This document shows, piece after piece, positions 1 through 9,976 of a DNA stretch of 64,000 nt. A model generated the notes under the pieces. It did not search any database, was not told the DNA's origin, and worked only from the letters and a program-made list of their open reading frames with translations. The stretch is taken from positions 1 to 64,000 of the forward strand of contig DAORJK010000003.1 of the NCBI GenBank assembly GCA_035438985.1. The letters run 5' to 3'. The stretch's first letter is position 1. Each line of letters opens with the position of its first letter. The position numbers and the translations under genes were made by a program. This DNA is from UBA4408 sp002389785. GTDB taxonomy: Bacteria; Bacteroidota; Bacteroidia; UBA4408.

Positions 1-3000
1 AGCTGTTTGCAAGGTTCTCAATTTTGAACTTGTAATCTTGAGCCTGGTAAACCGGCTGTACCAATAATTGGTCGTACAAGCTAGGAATAGTAACACAAGA
101 TGCAGGATCCATAGCTGCAACTGGTATTTGTTTAACCTGAATATCATCCATAAACAGGCTTTGTCCGTTAGCTGCACCATTGGCGTGAATACCATAATAG
201 TATACTCCTGTGAATGGAGGTAAAATATCTGCTGAGGAATCCAGTTTATAAGTCAACAAATTACTTGCTCCGTTAAATACTGCTGAAGTGGTTAACATGG
301 TTGCTGCATCGTTGCTGTTGCTTAAGAACACCTCAAAGTTTTCGCTTCCTGCAGTTCCTACGCGGTGCCAGAAATAAATACGGTACAATTTACCACCGGT
401 TAAATTCATTGGAGCACTGTAGAACCAATCGTCTTTAGCAGTAGTGTTGTTGGTATTTTTGTCGATACGTAAATAACGAGTACCTGCGTGAGCATTTGCA
501 GCTCCACTTGCAGTATACCAGGTAAATGCATCTGCCGGGAAGTTTTCGTTCGAAGAGGTCATTCCACAAGGTAATGCAGGTGGTGTTACGTTATTGTCCA
601 TAGTTTCGGTATACGAGCTAGGTGATTGCGTTGGTGTTTGTGTAACATCAGCTGCTGAACTTATTGTACCAATTATACATGTTGCATTTGCCCCAAATGC
701 ATTGTACGGTTGAATTTGATAATAATAAGTTGTTGAAGGTTGAAGTGCCGGTAATACTAAACTTGTACTTAAACCAACATCTTGACCATTAACTAAGCTG
801 ATAGGAGTTGTAGTTCCACCACCGTCAGTTCCAACATACACATAATATCCCAGTGTAAATGGAGTAACCGATGCTGCCCAACTTAAACTAGCTGAATAAT
901 TACAACTAAAGTCGGGTGTTACAGTTGCAGGACAACTTGGAGGTGCTGTTATAGTTGTAACAGTTACAGTTTGAACTGTAGAACATGTTGCCGGATCAGT
1001 AACGGTAACTGAGTAGGTTTGATCTGAAGTAACTCCGGTTGCAACAGGATTGTAAATATTTGTTGCACTTAGGAAGGTTGGATTAGCCGACCAATCAAAT
1101 GTATAACCTGCGGTTGTATTTGGAGGAGTAAAGCGATACACCTGTCCTGTTGCCGGTTTAGTGGCTATTGAATTCTGTGAAGATGAAGTACTAGTCGCAG
1201 GCAGAGCAGATGTTGATTGTACGGAAATGAAATCTGATGAATTGGTTCCCATAATTCCGATTGAAGCTGAACCTAAGTTTACAGCTGCACCATCATCACG
1301 ATACACAAATTCAATTACATTGGTACCTTCATACAGTTTAGCCTGGAATGAGATTACGGTAGTACTTGACTGGTAGTTCCATTCCATATTTATCCACTCT
1401 ACTGTTAATACTTGACTTCCGGGTGTACCCGATACTTGGTATTTAATACCATTTGAGCACTGGATATCGTCCCATAATGGAGCAATACCCGGTCTTTGAG
1501 AAGCAGTAGTTGTTGCAAGGTTGTTAGTTAAAGTATTTGTTTTTCCGCTACCAAACAATAAAACTCCATTAGCGCCTGCCTGAACAGTAGAATAAGTAGT
1601 TCCGGCAAAACCAAAGTTAAATCCAATATTGAAGGCTGTTGACATTTCTTCATCGGCAGTGGTTGTAACTGAAGCTAAAGTACCACCAGATAGAGGAGTA
1701 AAACTTCCATTCAATGCTGTAAATGTGTAATTATTTGCGCTTGTTGCAATTACTCCTGCATTAAGCTGTGAGTTAGCACCGGAAGCAATTACACTAGGTG
1801 TTGCTGTTGCACTAACAACCGGTGAAGCTACCACTGTTACCGAAGCACCTGCAGTATTGGTACAACCACTTCCTGCGGTTGAAACTGTATACGAAGAGCT
1901 GCCGGCAGTGATAGATTTAAAGTAAACGGTTGCCTGATTATCGGTAATTGTTAAAGGTATAGTTGCTAAATTATCAGCATATAAATTGGTAACAGGACTC
2001 CAAGTATAACTTGAATAAGGATTAGGGCTTGAAGCAGTTAATGCTTGTATGGTTCCTGAGCATAAAGCTGCAGTTGTAGCCGGAGTGACTGACACAAAGA
2101 AAGCAGGATTTGCGTTCACAACAACAGGAATTCTAGCGGCTAAACCTGAAGGACAAGAAGTAGTAATTGTCCAATCGAATGCAGTACCATATACTGAGGT
2201 GCTTGTTGCTCCTGTTTCAGTAGAAGAAGATCCAACAATGGTCATAACTCCACCCATAAACATATAAGAAGCACTATAAGCACCTACAGGGAATCCGGAA
2301 CTATAATAAGTACAAGGCACACCTGAAGTAGTTAATTGAAAACTTCCTGAACCAGCTATAGCAAAGTTAACCGGTACATTAATAAAATTACCTACCTGAG
2401 CTGCAGACACAGCCATTGAAAATGTTTGTAATACTGTAGATGAGCCTGAGTTTTGTAAAACAACCGTTAATGTACCTGTACTTGTAGGTAATACCTTTAT
2501 TGCGTCAACTCGAATACTTGCAATCGTTGTAAATCGGGTAGATACGCCGGTACCAGACGATGAAGTACCAAATCCATTGGACAATACTTTTTGACCACCG
2601 TTTGTATATTGATTGGTATAAGCAGTAGTGGTTGGTTCGGCATAATAAGTTGCCGGTAGTGTTGTAGGAGTAACAGATATTGAATTACCTGATCCTAGAG
2701 GAGAACCACCCGTTGCAACATCGTACCAAACTATGGTTGTGTTTAATCCAGGAGTTGCCGTAAGATTAGCTGCATCACCCAAGCAATTAACCATTTGCGG
2801 TGAATTGGTTGCTGAAATTGAACCGGCATTTGCTGTAACTAAAACTGGAGTTGAAGTAACAGGACTTGAACTTGGACAAGTAAAAGTTACTCTATAGTAA
2901 GTGCTAGCATTTAAAGGTCCGGTTGAATAAGTTGCTAAATTGTTTACACCTGATGCAGTAGTGTAGGGTCCACCTATTGTGCTTGACGATTCCCACAAGT

Positions 3001-6000
3001 AGGTAGCTCCTGGGATTTCAATATCGGTTGTTAAGTCTGTGCTACTTCCTGCACAAATAGTGGTATTAAATCCAAATGCAGCAACTGTATTTGCTGATGA
3101 AGGAGATGGGCTGGTTCCAACTACAGCAGTACCGGTGTTTGCGTTACAGCTGATGTTTGCCGGGTTACGCACCCAAACCGGGTATGAAGCTGCAGCTAAA
3201 CCGGTAAATTTATTACTAGTTTGCCAAGTACCATCTGTACCATTCGTACTGTTAATACTATATTCGTAAGTATTGTAGCGAATATTTAAATCATCAATGG
3301 CATGTAATTCGTTTGAACCTCCTGTACGAGCTGTAAAGGTGTGAATCCAATTGCTTTTGTTAGCATTCAAATATGAAGTTAACGCAGCCGGAGGAAGTGC
3401 AACATGGTCAAATATTAATGTATTGTTGATGGATACTGATACATATCCGTTTTGAGAAATTACGATTGATACAGGTGCATCAATCAAACCTTGCCAGAAA
3501 GAACCTTGTTTAAATGCAAGTACACCAGATGAAGATGGACCTTGATCAGGAGTAGTACAATTGTACATTAAATATACCCCAGGAGTGTTAATAGCACCAT
3601 TGGCGGTAGCATCAAATGCCAATTTAAATCCTGAACCTGAACCACTTTCAGCGTTGAAACCTCCGGTACCCGGAGTCAAAGTAGTTGCTGTATACACATC
3701 AGGTGCATAACTCCAGGCTAAACCATCAGCACCTAATATATTAAATGCAAATCCGCGTGGCGCAGTTGACAATTTAAAATCAACTTGTAAATTATTTGTA
3801 TTAATTGCTGCAGAGTTTCTAATAATTAATGTACCATTTTGTGCATTTACCTGGCTCGTAATATTACAGCGCCCGCTAGCTACAGAAAGATTTCCTAAAC
3901 TAGCATCAAAAGCAGCACCAAGTAATCCGGTAGAGAAATCGTTGCTGTACCAAGTTGTAAAATTGTTTTGTCCTTCAGGATATACGTTGATAACTCCATT
4001 ATCGCCACAATTAGCATTGTTAACAACATTTAAGGAAGAATAACCTACATAATAAGTCGGTGAGGCAATTGCATAGGAACTAGGACACACTGAATTGGTT
4101 ACTTTAACTGTGTACACATAATTTCCATTAGCTACTGCTGTTGCAGGAGTATAGTTATCACTGGAAGCTGTATTGGTAGTTGATTGTAGCAAGGTAGTCG
4201 CTGTCTGATCATACCAATTGTAGGTCCATTGTCCGGCACCAATAGTTCCATTATTGTTTACAGTAAAGGTTACCGGAGTTCCAGGTCCGCAAATAGAGCT
4301 TGGTGAAGCACTGTAAGTAAGTACGTTAGGTACAACCGGATTGGTAATTACATTTAATACTACGTTTACAGGTGACGCTGCACAACCAGCAGCACTGGTT
4401 CCGGTAACAGTATAAGTCCAAGTTAATGCAGAAACCGTTGCAGGTGGAGCCGCAGTACTTGAAGCCAATGTAGACGTTGGTATTGATGTAACCGTTTGTA
4501 AGTTATTTGGAGTTATAAACAAGGACACAAGGGGATAACCAGCAGTACCAGGATTGCAAGACCAGCTGTAAGTACTAGCACCTGAAGCCGATAAATCAAC
4601 TCGTGAACCACTACAAACACTTGTACCAGTTGCTGGAGTTGCCGTTACAACTGGAATTGGGTTTACAACAGCCTGAATTGAGCTGGATAAATTAGAGCCA
4701 CCACCAAACGAACAAGAAATTTCGCATAGATAATACATAGAACTGCTTAAGGTAGCGGTCGTATAACTATTTGTTGTTCCACCACTTCCGGTAGTAACAT
4801 TAGCAAATGATCCGGGAAGACCTGTTGCAGATTCTTTCCATTGATACGAATAACCAGGTTGTGCGCTAAATCCTGATAAGATAATAGTTTTAGTTCCAGT
4901 TCCACAAATTGGAGTAGCATTCGTAAAAGCAGCTGTTGCGGATGCAGGCGGAGCGGCACAAGGATTTAACGGTGTAAAATTTCCGGCATCGGCACCAATA
5001 TCAACCGGAGTAAGTGTACTACGGGTTTGTCCATCGTAGTCATCGGTAATCGTATACGCAACAATTCCTCCCTGCTCAATTACTGTTTGTGGAGTTGGGT
5101 TAATATGTAAATCAACCGTAGTTGAATTTCCATTTGGCACTAGGAACATTGGATCGCCTGTATAACTATTTAAATCTCCGCTAATCCAACCGGTTGAATA
5201 GCTGCTTACACCTGTTGCATTATTTAAAGCAAACGAGTTATCGTTTCCTCCTGCTGCATAATAATCGTTATAGTCAAAATCACAACCTGTTGTAGCTGTT
5301 CCCAAACGCACTACATAATGCTTGTTTGTTTGAGCAGCAGCCACATTTGCTCTGGCATTAGCAAAAATATTGTTTCGTAATACTAAAGTACCGGACGTTG
5401 CAGAACGGTTAAAAGCAGCAGTGTGGTTTGCCGACACGGTTGAAGTAACTCCGGTACCTCCAATGTAAACACTGTTGTGTAAAACATTGATTGCAGAAGT
5501 TGTTCCAATAGAAAAACCACGCATAACCAAGGGTGTAGTTACAGAAGAACCGGCATCATTAATACCCAATCGAATCATGTTATTTTGGATTGTTGATACT
5601 CCGGAGCCATTATCAACACCGGTAAAGGTTGCAGCAGTAGCGGTTGTAGTAGTATAAGCTACATCAAAACTATGAATAAAATTACGTGCTAGTAGATTGG
5701 TACCACTAGTGGGTGAGTTCCAAACGATACCGGTAATTTGAGTACTGGTAGTGGTGCTCGTTGTTGTTAGTTTTAAAGAATAAATTTTATTATTGGTTAC
5801 AGTAGATGGAGCTGTTGTTGAACGCATTACGATACCGCAAATATTGGCAGTTGTACCAGATCCTGCAAGGGTAGATGCCGAAGTAAGGTTTCGAATAATG
5901 TTATTGTCAATAGTATTGGCACCAACAGCTAAATCAATACCTCTTACGGTGAGCGCAGTAGTGCTTGAGGTACCGGTGTAGGAGTTATGCATATTTGCGA

Positions 6001-9000
6001 TTGTATTATTTGAAATGGTACTTAAAATAGGTCCACTTGAAACAAAAATACCGCTTAAGCCCATTGCAGTTGCAGCAGCCCCGGCACCAGTAAACTGTAT
6101 GCTGTTAGCGGTTGTGGTACTTCCAATTGTATTATTGTTATTCGTATTTGAAGTAGTTCCTCCACCAAGGACACCAATTGCAACGAATGAGTTTGATATT
6201 GCACCGTTGTTAATGGTAATTGAACCAACGGTATTATAATTAATATTTAAAAGAGCGCCTGCAACTGATCGGATTCCGTAAGCTACGCTAGTTGTTGAAC
6301 TAGTTGTAGAGTTATTTATTGTAATAGAGCCATTGCCGGTTCCCGAACCAATGGTATTACCGGTACCTGCACCCAATCCTACATTTACGTTACCACTTGC
6401 TATACTAATACCAGAAAAGTAAGGATTGGCAGTACTTGTTGTTGTAAAGGCAATATTTTGAATGGTATTGTTGGTAACTGAGCTAATTGATAAAGTACCT
6501 ACAGAAATATCCATTCCATGATAAACGGTTGCTACAGCACCCAATATGGTATAAGCAGAACCACCGCAAGAAGCAGCAGTACCACCTATATAATTATTTG
6601 AAATTGTGTAACCGCTAGAAGCTACAGCAGAATTACCGGGTGTAATCCAAAATCCACGATGAGTTACTCCTGTGGTGTTGGTATAGGTTACAGCTGGGCT
6701 CTTATAATAACTATTATTAGAAATAGTATACGCATTGTTTCCTGCACAAATATCAATTGCGGCAGTTGCCGAGCCGGCATTAAAACAATCGTAAATATTG
6801 TTGTTAAGAATTGAGTTATTATCGTTGTTTGCCAGCGAACCCAGAGTCGTAGCATTTACGGCAAAAATTCCCACATTTAATAAATTGCCGGAGCTAGTTA
6901 TTGAATGGATGTCGCAAAATGAAATGGTATTGTTATCATTTCCTGCAATTCCGGTTGTTGATAAAATAGCAACTACGCCCGGAACCGCACCAACCGCAGG
7001 AACAGTAGAGGCATTTGTTGCAGGGTTTAGGTTGGAAGCTTGCAAATCAAGATACGTTAACAAATTATTATTAGCATCATTTTTAAAATGAACTGCATTA
7101 CCTGCAGAAGCTGCCGTTGAGGAACTATTTGTAATGCGGATAAATTTACTGGAACCAACTCCACCAGGTCGTCCATCAATGGTAACATACCTAGCTCCAT
7201 CAAAAACGATCGTTGCAGCAGTGCTTGCAGATGTTAAAACAAATGGGCTTACAACTGAGGCACTAGGACGTATGGTGAGTGGTCGTGAAGAACTAACACA
7301 AGCATTGAAAGGAAATGTAATTGGGTATGTTTCTCCTGCAGGACTGTAGTTGGTTTGCAATTCGAGGGTAGTTGCTGCAGCCAATCCATTTGCGTTAATA
7401 TAGGCCAAAGCAGCAGTAATACTTGGAAAACCGTTAGGTGATGCAGGTGCGGTAGCTCCAATTGGAATAGTTCCGCTCATGGTACCGCAGGCATTGGTAG
7501 TTTGAGATGCCGTAAGCGGACTAACCGTATTATAAACCGTACCGGCACACGTTGAGCTTGAATAATCGTACACGTAATAATCGTAAGTGGTTGCTCCGGA
7601 TAAGCCGGTATTGTTAAAAGTTGTTGCAGCTCCTACAGCAACTACAGTTCCCAATCCTAATGATTGTCCTACGGTATACACTGTACCGGTTACAGGATTG
7701 GTTGTAATGGCTCCTGAAGGGTAACGAACAACAATATATCCAACCGGGGCACTGGTAGCAGCTGTAAAGCTTCCGTTAATTTGAGAGGTACTTATGGCTG
7801 TTAAATTTAAAGCCGTTGCCTGATTGGAAGGTGCAGTGGGTGTATTTGACACCAAAGTTACATTATCAATAGCGGCAGGAGGATTAACACCAGAGGTATT
7901 GTCATTTTTCCAGGTAATTACAATTCGTTGTGTAGTTCCTGCAAATGAAGCAGGTAAGCAAACACTAAAGTTTTGCAAATTCGAACCTTGATTCCATAAT
8001 TGTGAACCCAAAGCAGTAGGAGAACCACCTGTCCAAGTAGCTGCATTTGAAGTTGTATTTGATGGAGAACCCGCTAATGGAGTAATTGATGGAGAACAAT
8101 AATAAACAATAATTGCATCCCATGCACTTAATTCACCCAACGCTTTCCAATCGAACGATAAGGTTATTTCGGTTTGGCCGGCCGGAAAAGTTATATCTTG
8201 GTATATATGCGATGCTGTTGAAGACGCACTATTCGTATACGCCCAACTGGTTCCTCCGTCGTTGCTGATAAAAGCCGAACGATTGGTAAAACCGGTAGGC
8301 ACCGTTCCAACTGTCCATGCATTGGGACTGCTATTCACTACCTGCCAGTTATTGGTAGCTAAGGTAGTTCCATTTTCAAAACCTCCTCCACCATAAGGAC
8401 TAATCAACAACGATGCTCCCACACCACTTGTGGCTATGCTTCCAGTTAAAGGGTTGGTAACATTATAAGCAGTTGCACAGGATCCGCTATTGTATGAATA
8501 AACATAAAAGTCATAAGTAATCCCGGGAAGTAAACCTGTAGCACCAAATGATGTTGTAGCACCTGTACCAACTACTTTTCCAAGGCCAATAGAATTGCCA
8601 ATTACGTAATTGGTTCCCGAACTAGGATCGGTAGGTGTGACACCACTTGGGTAGGCAACTGTTAAATAACCGGTTGGAGCTCCTGAAGCAGCAGTAAAAG
8701 TACCACTTACTACAGTTCCTGAAGGAGATGTTAAATTTAGAGCGCTTGGTTGGTCGGATGGAGTTAAACAGGGTGCTTGAATACCAACAGCATAAACATT
8801 CATTACATTCGTAGATGTTGTTTTTGCAACAGTAATAGAAGAAATAAGTTTTGAATAATTCGATGGGCTAAGTGCTAAAGCCATTTCAGCAAAATATTGA
8901 CAAGTTGCTTGGCTACCACAAGTTGCAGTAGTTGTTTGAACCCTATAATAAGATGTGGTTGTAATTTTTGTATAATTACCAGAAGAGGTTGTATTACACC

Positions 9001-9574
9001 AGTCCTGAGTTGATTGGTTAGAGAAAACTTGTGTACTTGCATCTGTAAATGTAACAGTAACAGTAATACCACTTGCAATTGCCCCACCACCAGAAACACT
9101 TAGTAAATAAATTGATGCAGCAGAAGCAGGAGTGCTAACATTTAAAGTAGCTGAACCTGCTAAAACTCCCGTTGCTGGAACACGTAATGCATTATTACCT
9201 GCCGAAGGTTGCAATGAATAAACTAATCCAGGTGCTGCGGTACTCGAAACTGTTGAAGGATAAATATTCGTAGTTGGAGCAGCGCATGCGCCTGTAAATT
9301 GGTATGTTCCATCAACAAAAACATAACTTCCATTATCAACTCCCAAATCGACTGTTGCGGAAGTTGAAGTACTAGGTGCTCCTATTCCATTCGCTACTTG
9401 ATCGGAATTATACCCAGTACAAACAAGGTTTGATAGTTGTGCATTTGCATTAAATACACTAAACATAAAAAATAAAGTTGAGAGCAGAAAATTCCTAAAG
9501 GACTGCTTCAAATTATTCTTCATCAGCCAATTCTTGGTGTAACTAGCTGTTTTAAATAGTAAGTGGTTGTTCAT
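1..9574 (-). CDS. Giant secreted multidomain surface protein, partial (C-terminus beyond window)
   Basis: One uninterrupted minus-strand frame runs from ATG 9574 to the window edge, at least 3191 codons; I checked the frame near 9574, 7480, 4558, 2098 and 4. An internal ATG at 9523 (Met18) gives a more ordinary signal peptide ending NANAQ. Rough domain order by residue: two fibronectin-III-like modules (about 270-373 and 578-695) around a jelly-roll/MAM-like module (388-568); a long Asn/Ile-rich right-handed beta-helix region with NNTI-type turns (708-1515), closing with a DYDGQTR...DIGAD motif; many Ig/PKD-like modules (1538-2640); a NIDO-like module (2646-2796); then FN3 and jelly-roll modules again. 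It is rich in Ser/Thr/Ala/Asn and poor in Lys. I infer a T9SS-exported adhesin, but the sorting domain is not in view. Two CCCTAA-type palindromes lie upstream. Confidence 0.88.
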   Translation of the reverse strand, partial: MNNHLLFKTASYTKNWLMKNNLKQSFRNFLLSTLFFMFSVFNANAQLSNLVCTGYNSDQVANGIGAPSTSTSATVDLGVDNGSYVFVDGTYQFTGACAAPTTNIYPSTVSSTAAPGLVYSLQPSAGNNALRVPATGVLAGSATLNVSTPASAASIYLLSVSGGGAIASGITVTVTFTDASTQVFSNQSTQDWCNTTSSGNYTKITTTSYYRVQTTTATCGSQATCQYFAEMALALSPSNYSKLISSITVAKTTSTNVMNVYAVGIQAPCLTPSDQPSALNLTSPSGTVVSGTFTAASGAPTGYLTVAYPSGVTPTDPSSGTNYVIGNSIGLGKVVGTGATTSFGATGLLPGITYDFYVYSYNSGSCATAYNVTNPLTGSIATSGVGASLLISPYGGGGFENGTTLATNNWQVVNSSPNAWTVGTVPTGFTNRSAFISNDGGTSWAYTNSASSTASHIYQDITFPAGQTEITLSFDWKALGELSAWDAIIVYYCSPSITPLAGSPSNTTSNAATWTGGSPTALGSQLWNQGSNLQNFSVCLPASFAGTTQRIVITWKNDNTSGVNPPAAIDNVTLVSNTPTAPSNQATALNLTAISTSQINGSFTAATSAPVGYIVVRYPSGAITTNPVTGTVYTVGQSLGLGTVVAVGAATTFNNTGLSGATTYDYYVYDYSSSTCAGTVYNTVSPLTASQTTNACGTMSGTIPIGATAPASPNGFPSITAALAYINANGLAAATTLELQTNYSPAGETYPITFPFNACVSSSRPLTIRPSASVVSPFVLTSASTAATIVFDGARYVTIDGRPGGVGSSKFIRITNSSSTAASAGNAVHFKNDANNNLLTYLDLQASNLNPATNASTVPAVGAVPGVVAILSTTGIAGNDNNTISFCDIHSITSSGNLLNVGIFAVNATTLGSLANNDNNSILNNNIYDCFNAGSATAAIDICAGNNAYTISNNSYYKSPAVTYTNTTGVTHRGFWITPGNSAVASSGYTISNNYIGGTAASCGGSAYTILGAVATVYHGMDISVGTLSISSVTNNTIQNIAFTTTSTANPYFSGISIASGNVNVGLGAGTGNTIGSGTGNGSITINNSTTSSTTSVAYGIRSVAGALLNINYNTVGSITINNGAISNSFVAIGVLGGGTTSNTNNNNTIGSTTTANSIQFTGAGAAATAMGLSGIFVSSGPILSTISNNTIANMHNSYTGTSSTTALTVRGIDLAVGANTIDNNIIRNLTSASTLAGSGTTANICGIVMRSTTAPSTVTNNKIYSLKLTTTSTTTSTQITGIVWNSPTSGTNLLARNFIHSFDVAYTTTTATAATFTGVDNGSGVSTIQNNMIRLGINDAGSSVTTPLVMRGFSIGTTSAINVLHNSVYIGGTGVTSTVSANHTAAFNRSATSGTLVLRNNIFANARANVAAAQTNKHYVVRLGTATTGCDFDYNDYYAAGGNDNSFALNNATGVSSYSTGWISGDLNSYTGDPMFLVPNGNSTTVDLHINPTPQTVIEQGGIVAYTITDDYDGQTRSTLTPVDIGADAGNFTPLNPCAAPPASATAAFTNATPICGTGTKTIILSGFSAQPGYSYQWKESATGLPGSFANVTTGSGGTTNSYTTATLSSSMYYLCEISCSFGGGSNLSSSIQAVVNPIPVVTATPATGTSVCSGSRVDLSASGASTYSWSCNPGTAGYPLVSLFITPNNLQTVTSIPTSTLASSTAAPPATVSALTWTYTVTGTSAAGCAASPVNVVLNVITNPVVPNVLTYSASPSSICGPGTPVTFTVNNNGTIGAGQWTYNWYDQTATTLLQSTTNTASSDNYTPATAVANGNYVYTVKVTNSVCPSSYAIASPTYYVGYSSLNVVNNANCGDNGVINVYPEGQNNFTTWYSNDFSTGLLGAAFDASLGNLSVASGRCNITSQVNAQNGTLIIRNSAAINTNNLQVDFKLSTAPRGFAFNILGADGLAWSYAPDVYTATTLTPGTGGFNAESGSGSGFKLAFDATANGAINTPGVYLMYNCTTPDQGPSSSGVLAFKQGSFWQGLIDAPVSIVISQNGYVSVSINNTLIFDHVALPPAALTSYLNANKSNWIHTFTARTGGSNELHAIDDLNIRYNTYEYSINSTNGTDGTWQTSNKFTGLAAASYPVWVRNPANISCNANTGTAVVGTSPSPSSANTVAAFGFNTTICAGSSTDLTTDIEIPGATYLWESSSTIGGPYTTASGVNNLATYSTGPLNASTYYRVTFTCPSSSPVTSTPVLVTANAGSISATNSPQMVNCLGDAANLTATPGLNTTIVWYDVATGGSPLGSGNSISVTPTTLPATYYAEPTTTAYTNQYTNGGQKVLSNGFGTSSSGTGVSTRFTTIASIRVDAIKVLPTSTGTLTVVLQNSGSSTVLQTFSMAVSAAQVGNFINVPVNFAIAGSGSFQLTTSGVPCTYYSSGFPVGAYSASYMFMGGVMTIVGSSSTETGATSTSVYGTAFDWTITTSCPSGLAARIPVVVNANPAFFVSVTPATTAALCSGTIQALTASSPNPYSSYTWSPVTNLYADNLATIPLTITDNQATVYFKSITAGSSSYTVSTAGSGCTNTAGASVTVVASPVVSATATPSVIASGANSQLNAGVIATSANNYTFTALNGSFTPLSGGTLASVTTTADEEMSTAFNIGFNFGFAGTTYSTVQAGANGVLLFGSGKTNTLTNNLATTTASQRPGIAPLWDDIQCSNGIKYQVSGTPGSQVLTVEWINMEWNYQSSTTVISFQAKLYEGTNVIEFVYRDDGAAVNLGSASIGIMGTNSSDFISVQSTSALPATSTSSSQNSIATKPATGQVYRFTPPNTTAGYTFDWSANPTFLSATNIYNPVATGVTSDQTYSVTVTDPATCSTVQTVTVTTITAPPSCPATVTPDFSCNYSASLSWAASVTPFTLGYYVYVGTDGGGTTTPISLVNGQDVGLSTSLVLPALQPSTTYYYQIQPYNAFGANATCIIGTISSAADVTQTPTQSPSSYTETMDNNVTPPALPCGMTSSNENFPADAFTWYTASGAANAHAGTRYLRIDKNTNNTTAKDDWFYSAPMNLTGGKLYRIYFWHRVGTAGSENFEVFLSNSNDAATMLTTSAVFNGASNLLTYKLDSSADILPPFTGVYYYGIHANGAANGQSLFMDDIQVKQIPVAAMDPASCVTIPSLYDQLLVQPVYQAQDYKFKIENLANS

Positions 9575-9667
9575 AGTTTTAAGATTTGGTTAATTTGATT
9601 TATAGAGATGCTAATTTTATTCTTGAAAATTTAGGTAAATCTGTATCTTTTTAGGATTAAATAAAAC

Positions 9668-9681
9668 CCCTAATCTTAGGG
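9668..9681. promoter_or_regulatory. Palindromic operator, proximal site of giant gene
   Basis: CCCTAATCTTAGGG: perfect 6-bp arms with a 2-bp centre, 94 bp upstream of ATG 9574. Starting 31.5 bp downstream of its centre on the minus strand is CAGATTTA (9643-9636), a weak match to TAnnTTTG. It is the same motif as at 9886, 11050 and 14339. I infer a binding site for the LuxR-type regulator encoded at 14388. Confidence 0.65.
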
Positions 9682-9854
9682 AGTTCGACACAAGTCAATT
9701 CTAAAAAAACACCGAATCATACCTTATTCCTAACAACTTAATTTTTATGTTAATTCTGATGTAATATTTGTATCCTTCAGGTTCTGAGCAAATTCCAACT
9801 AATTAACTGTTGAAACCCACCATTAACCCGAAATAATCTGGAACTAATATTCAA

Positions 9855-9862
9855 TAAAAATA
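9855..9862 (-). promoter_or_regulatory. Candidate -7 box (TATTTTTA), distal promoter toward giant gene
   Basis: TATTTTTA on the minus strand matches TAnnTTTG except for the last base. Its first base is 31.5 bp from the centre of the palindrome at 9886-9901, the same distance as at the two perfect boxes of this motif set. A transcript would start near 9848 and run toward the giant gene. Confidence 0.45.
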
Positions 9863-9885
9863 CACAACTAATTACCCACTTTACA

Positions 9886-9901
9886 CCCCTAATATTAGGG
9901 G
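9886..9901. promoter_or_regulatory. Palindromic operator, 16-bp perfect copy
   Basis: CCCCTAATATTAGGGG is a perfect 16-bp palindrome and the best copy of the motif in the window. It lies downstream of the 341-aa cargo gene and about 310 bp upstream of the giant gene start. Spacing to a TATTTTTA box on the minus strand suggests it serves a promoter directed at the giant gene. Confidence 0.7.
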
Positions 9902-9976
9902 TTTAGATGATTTGCTGAAATACAACGGTGAATGGGAATTACACAGTTAGAACTTCAGAATTTTGTAGTAAAATAA

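Larger units (their letters stand above)
9575..9976. other. 402-bp regulatory intergenic region upstream of the giant gene
   Basis: This region holds two copies of the CCCTAA-N2-TTAGGG palindrome (9668-9681 and 9886-9901), each followed on the minus strand by a -7-like box at the same distance. Between them I see only very short reading frames, such as a 14-codon one ending inside the proximal palindrome, and no convincing gene. A long leader or a small RNA starting near 9848 is possible but unproven. Confidence 0.6.

Noticed and set aside
1..9300. Many short reading frames on both strands (for example at 1161, 2049, 4747, 6798, 8875)
   Set aside because: They are shadows of the single giant minus-strand frame, lack any family resemblance, and are in other frames of low-complexity coding sequence.
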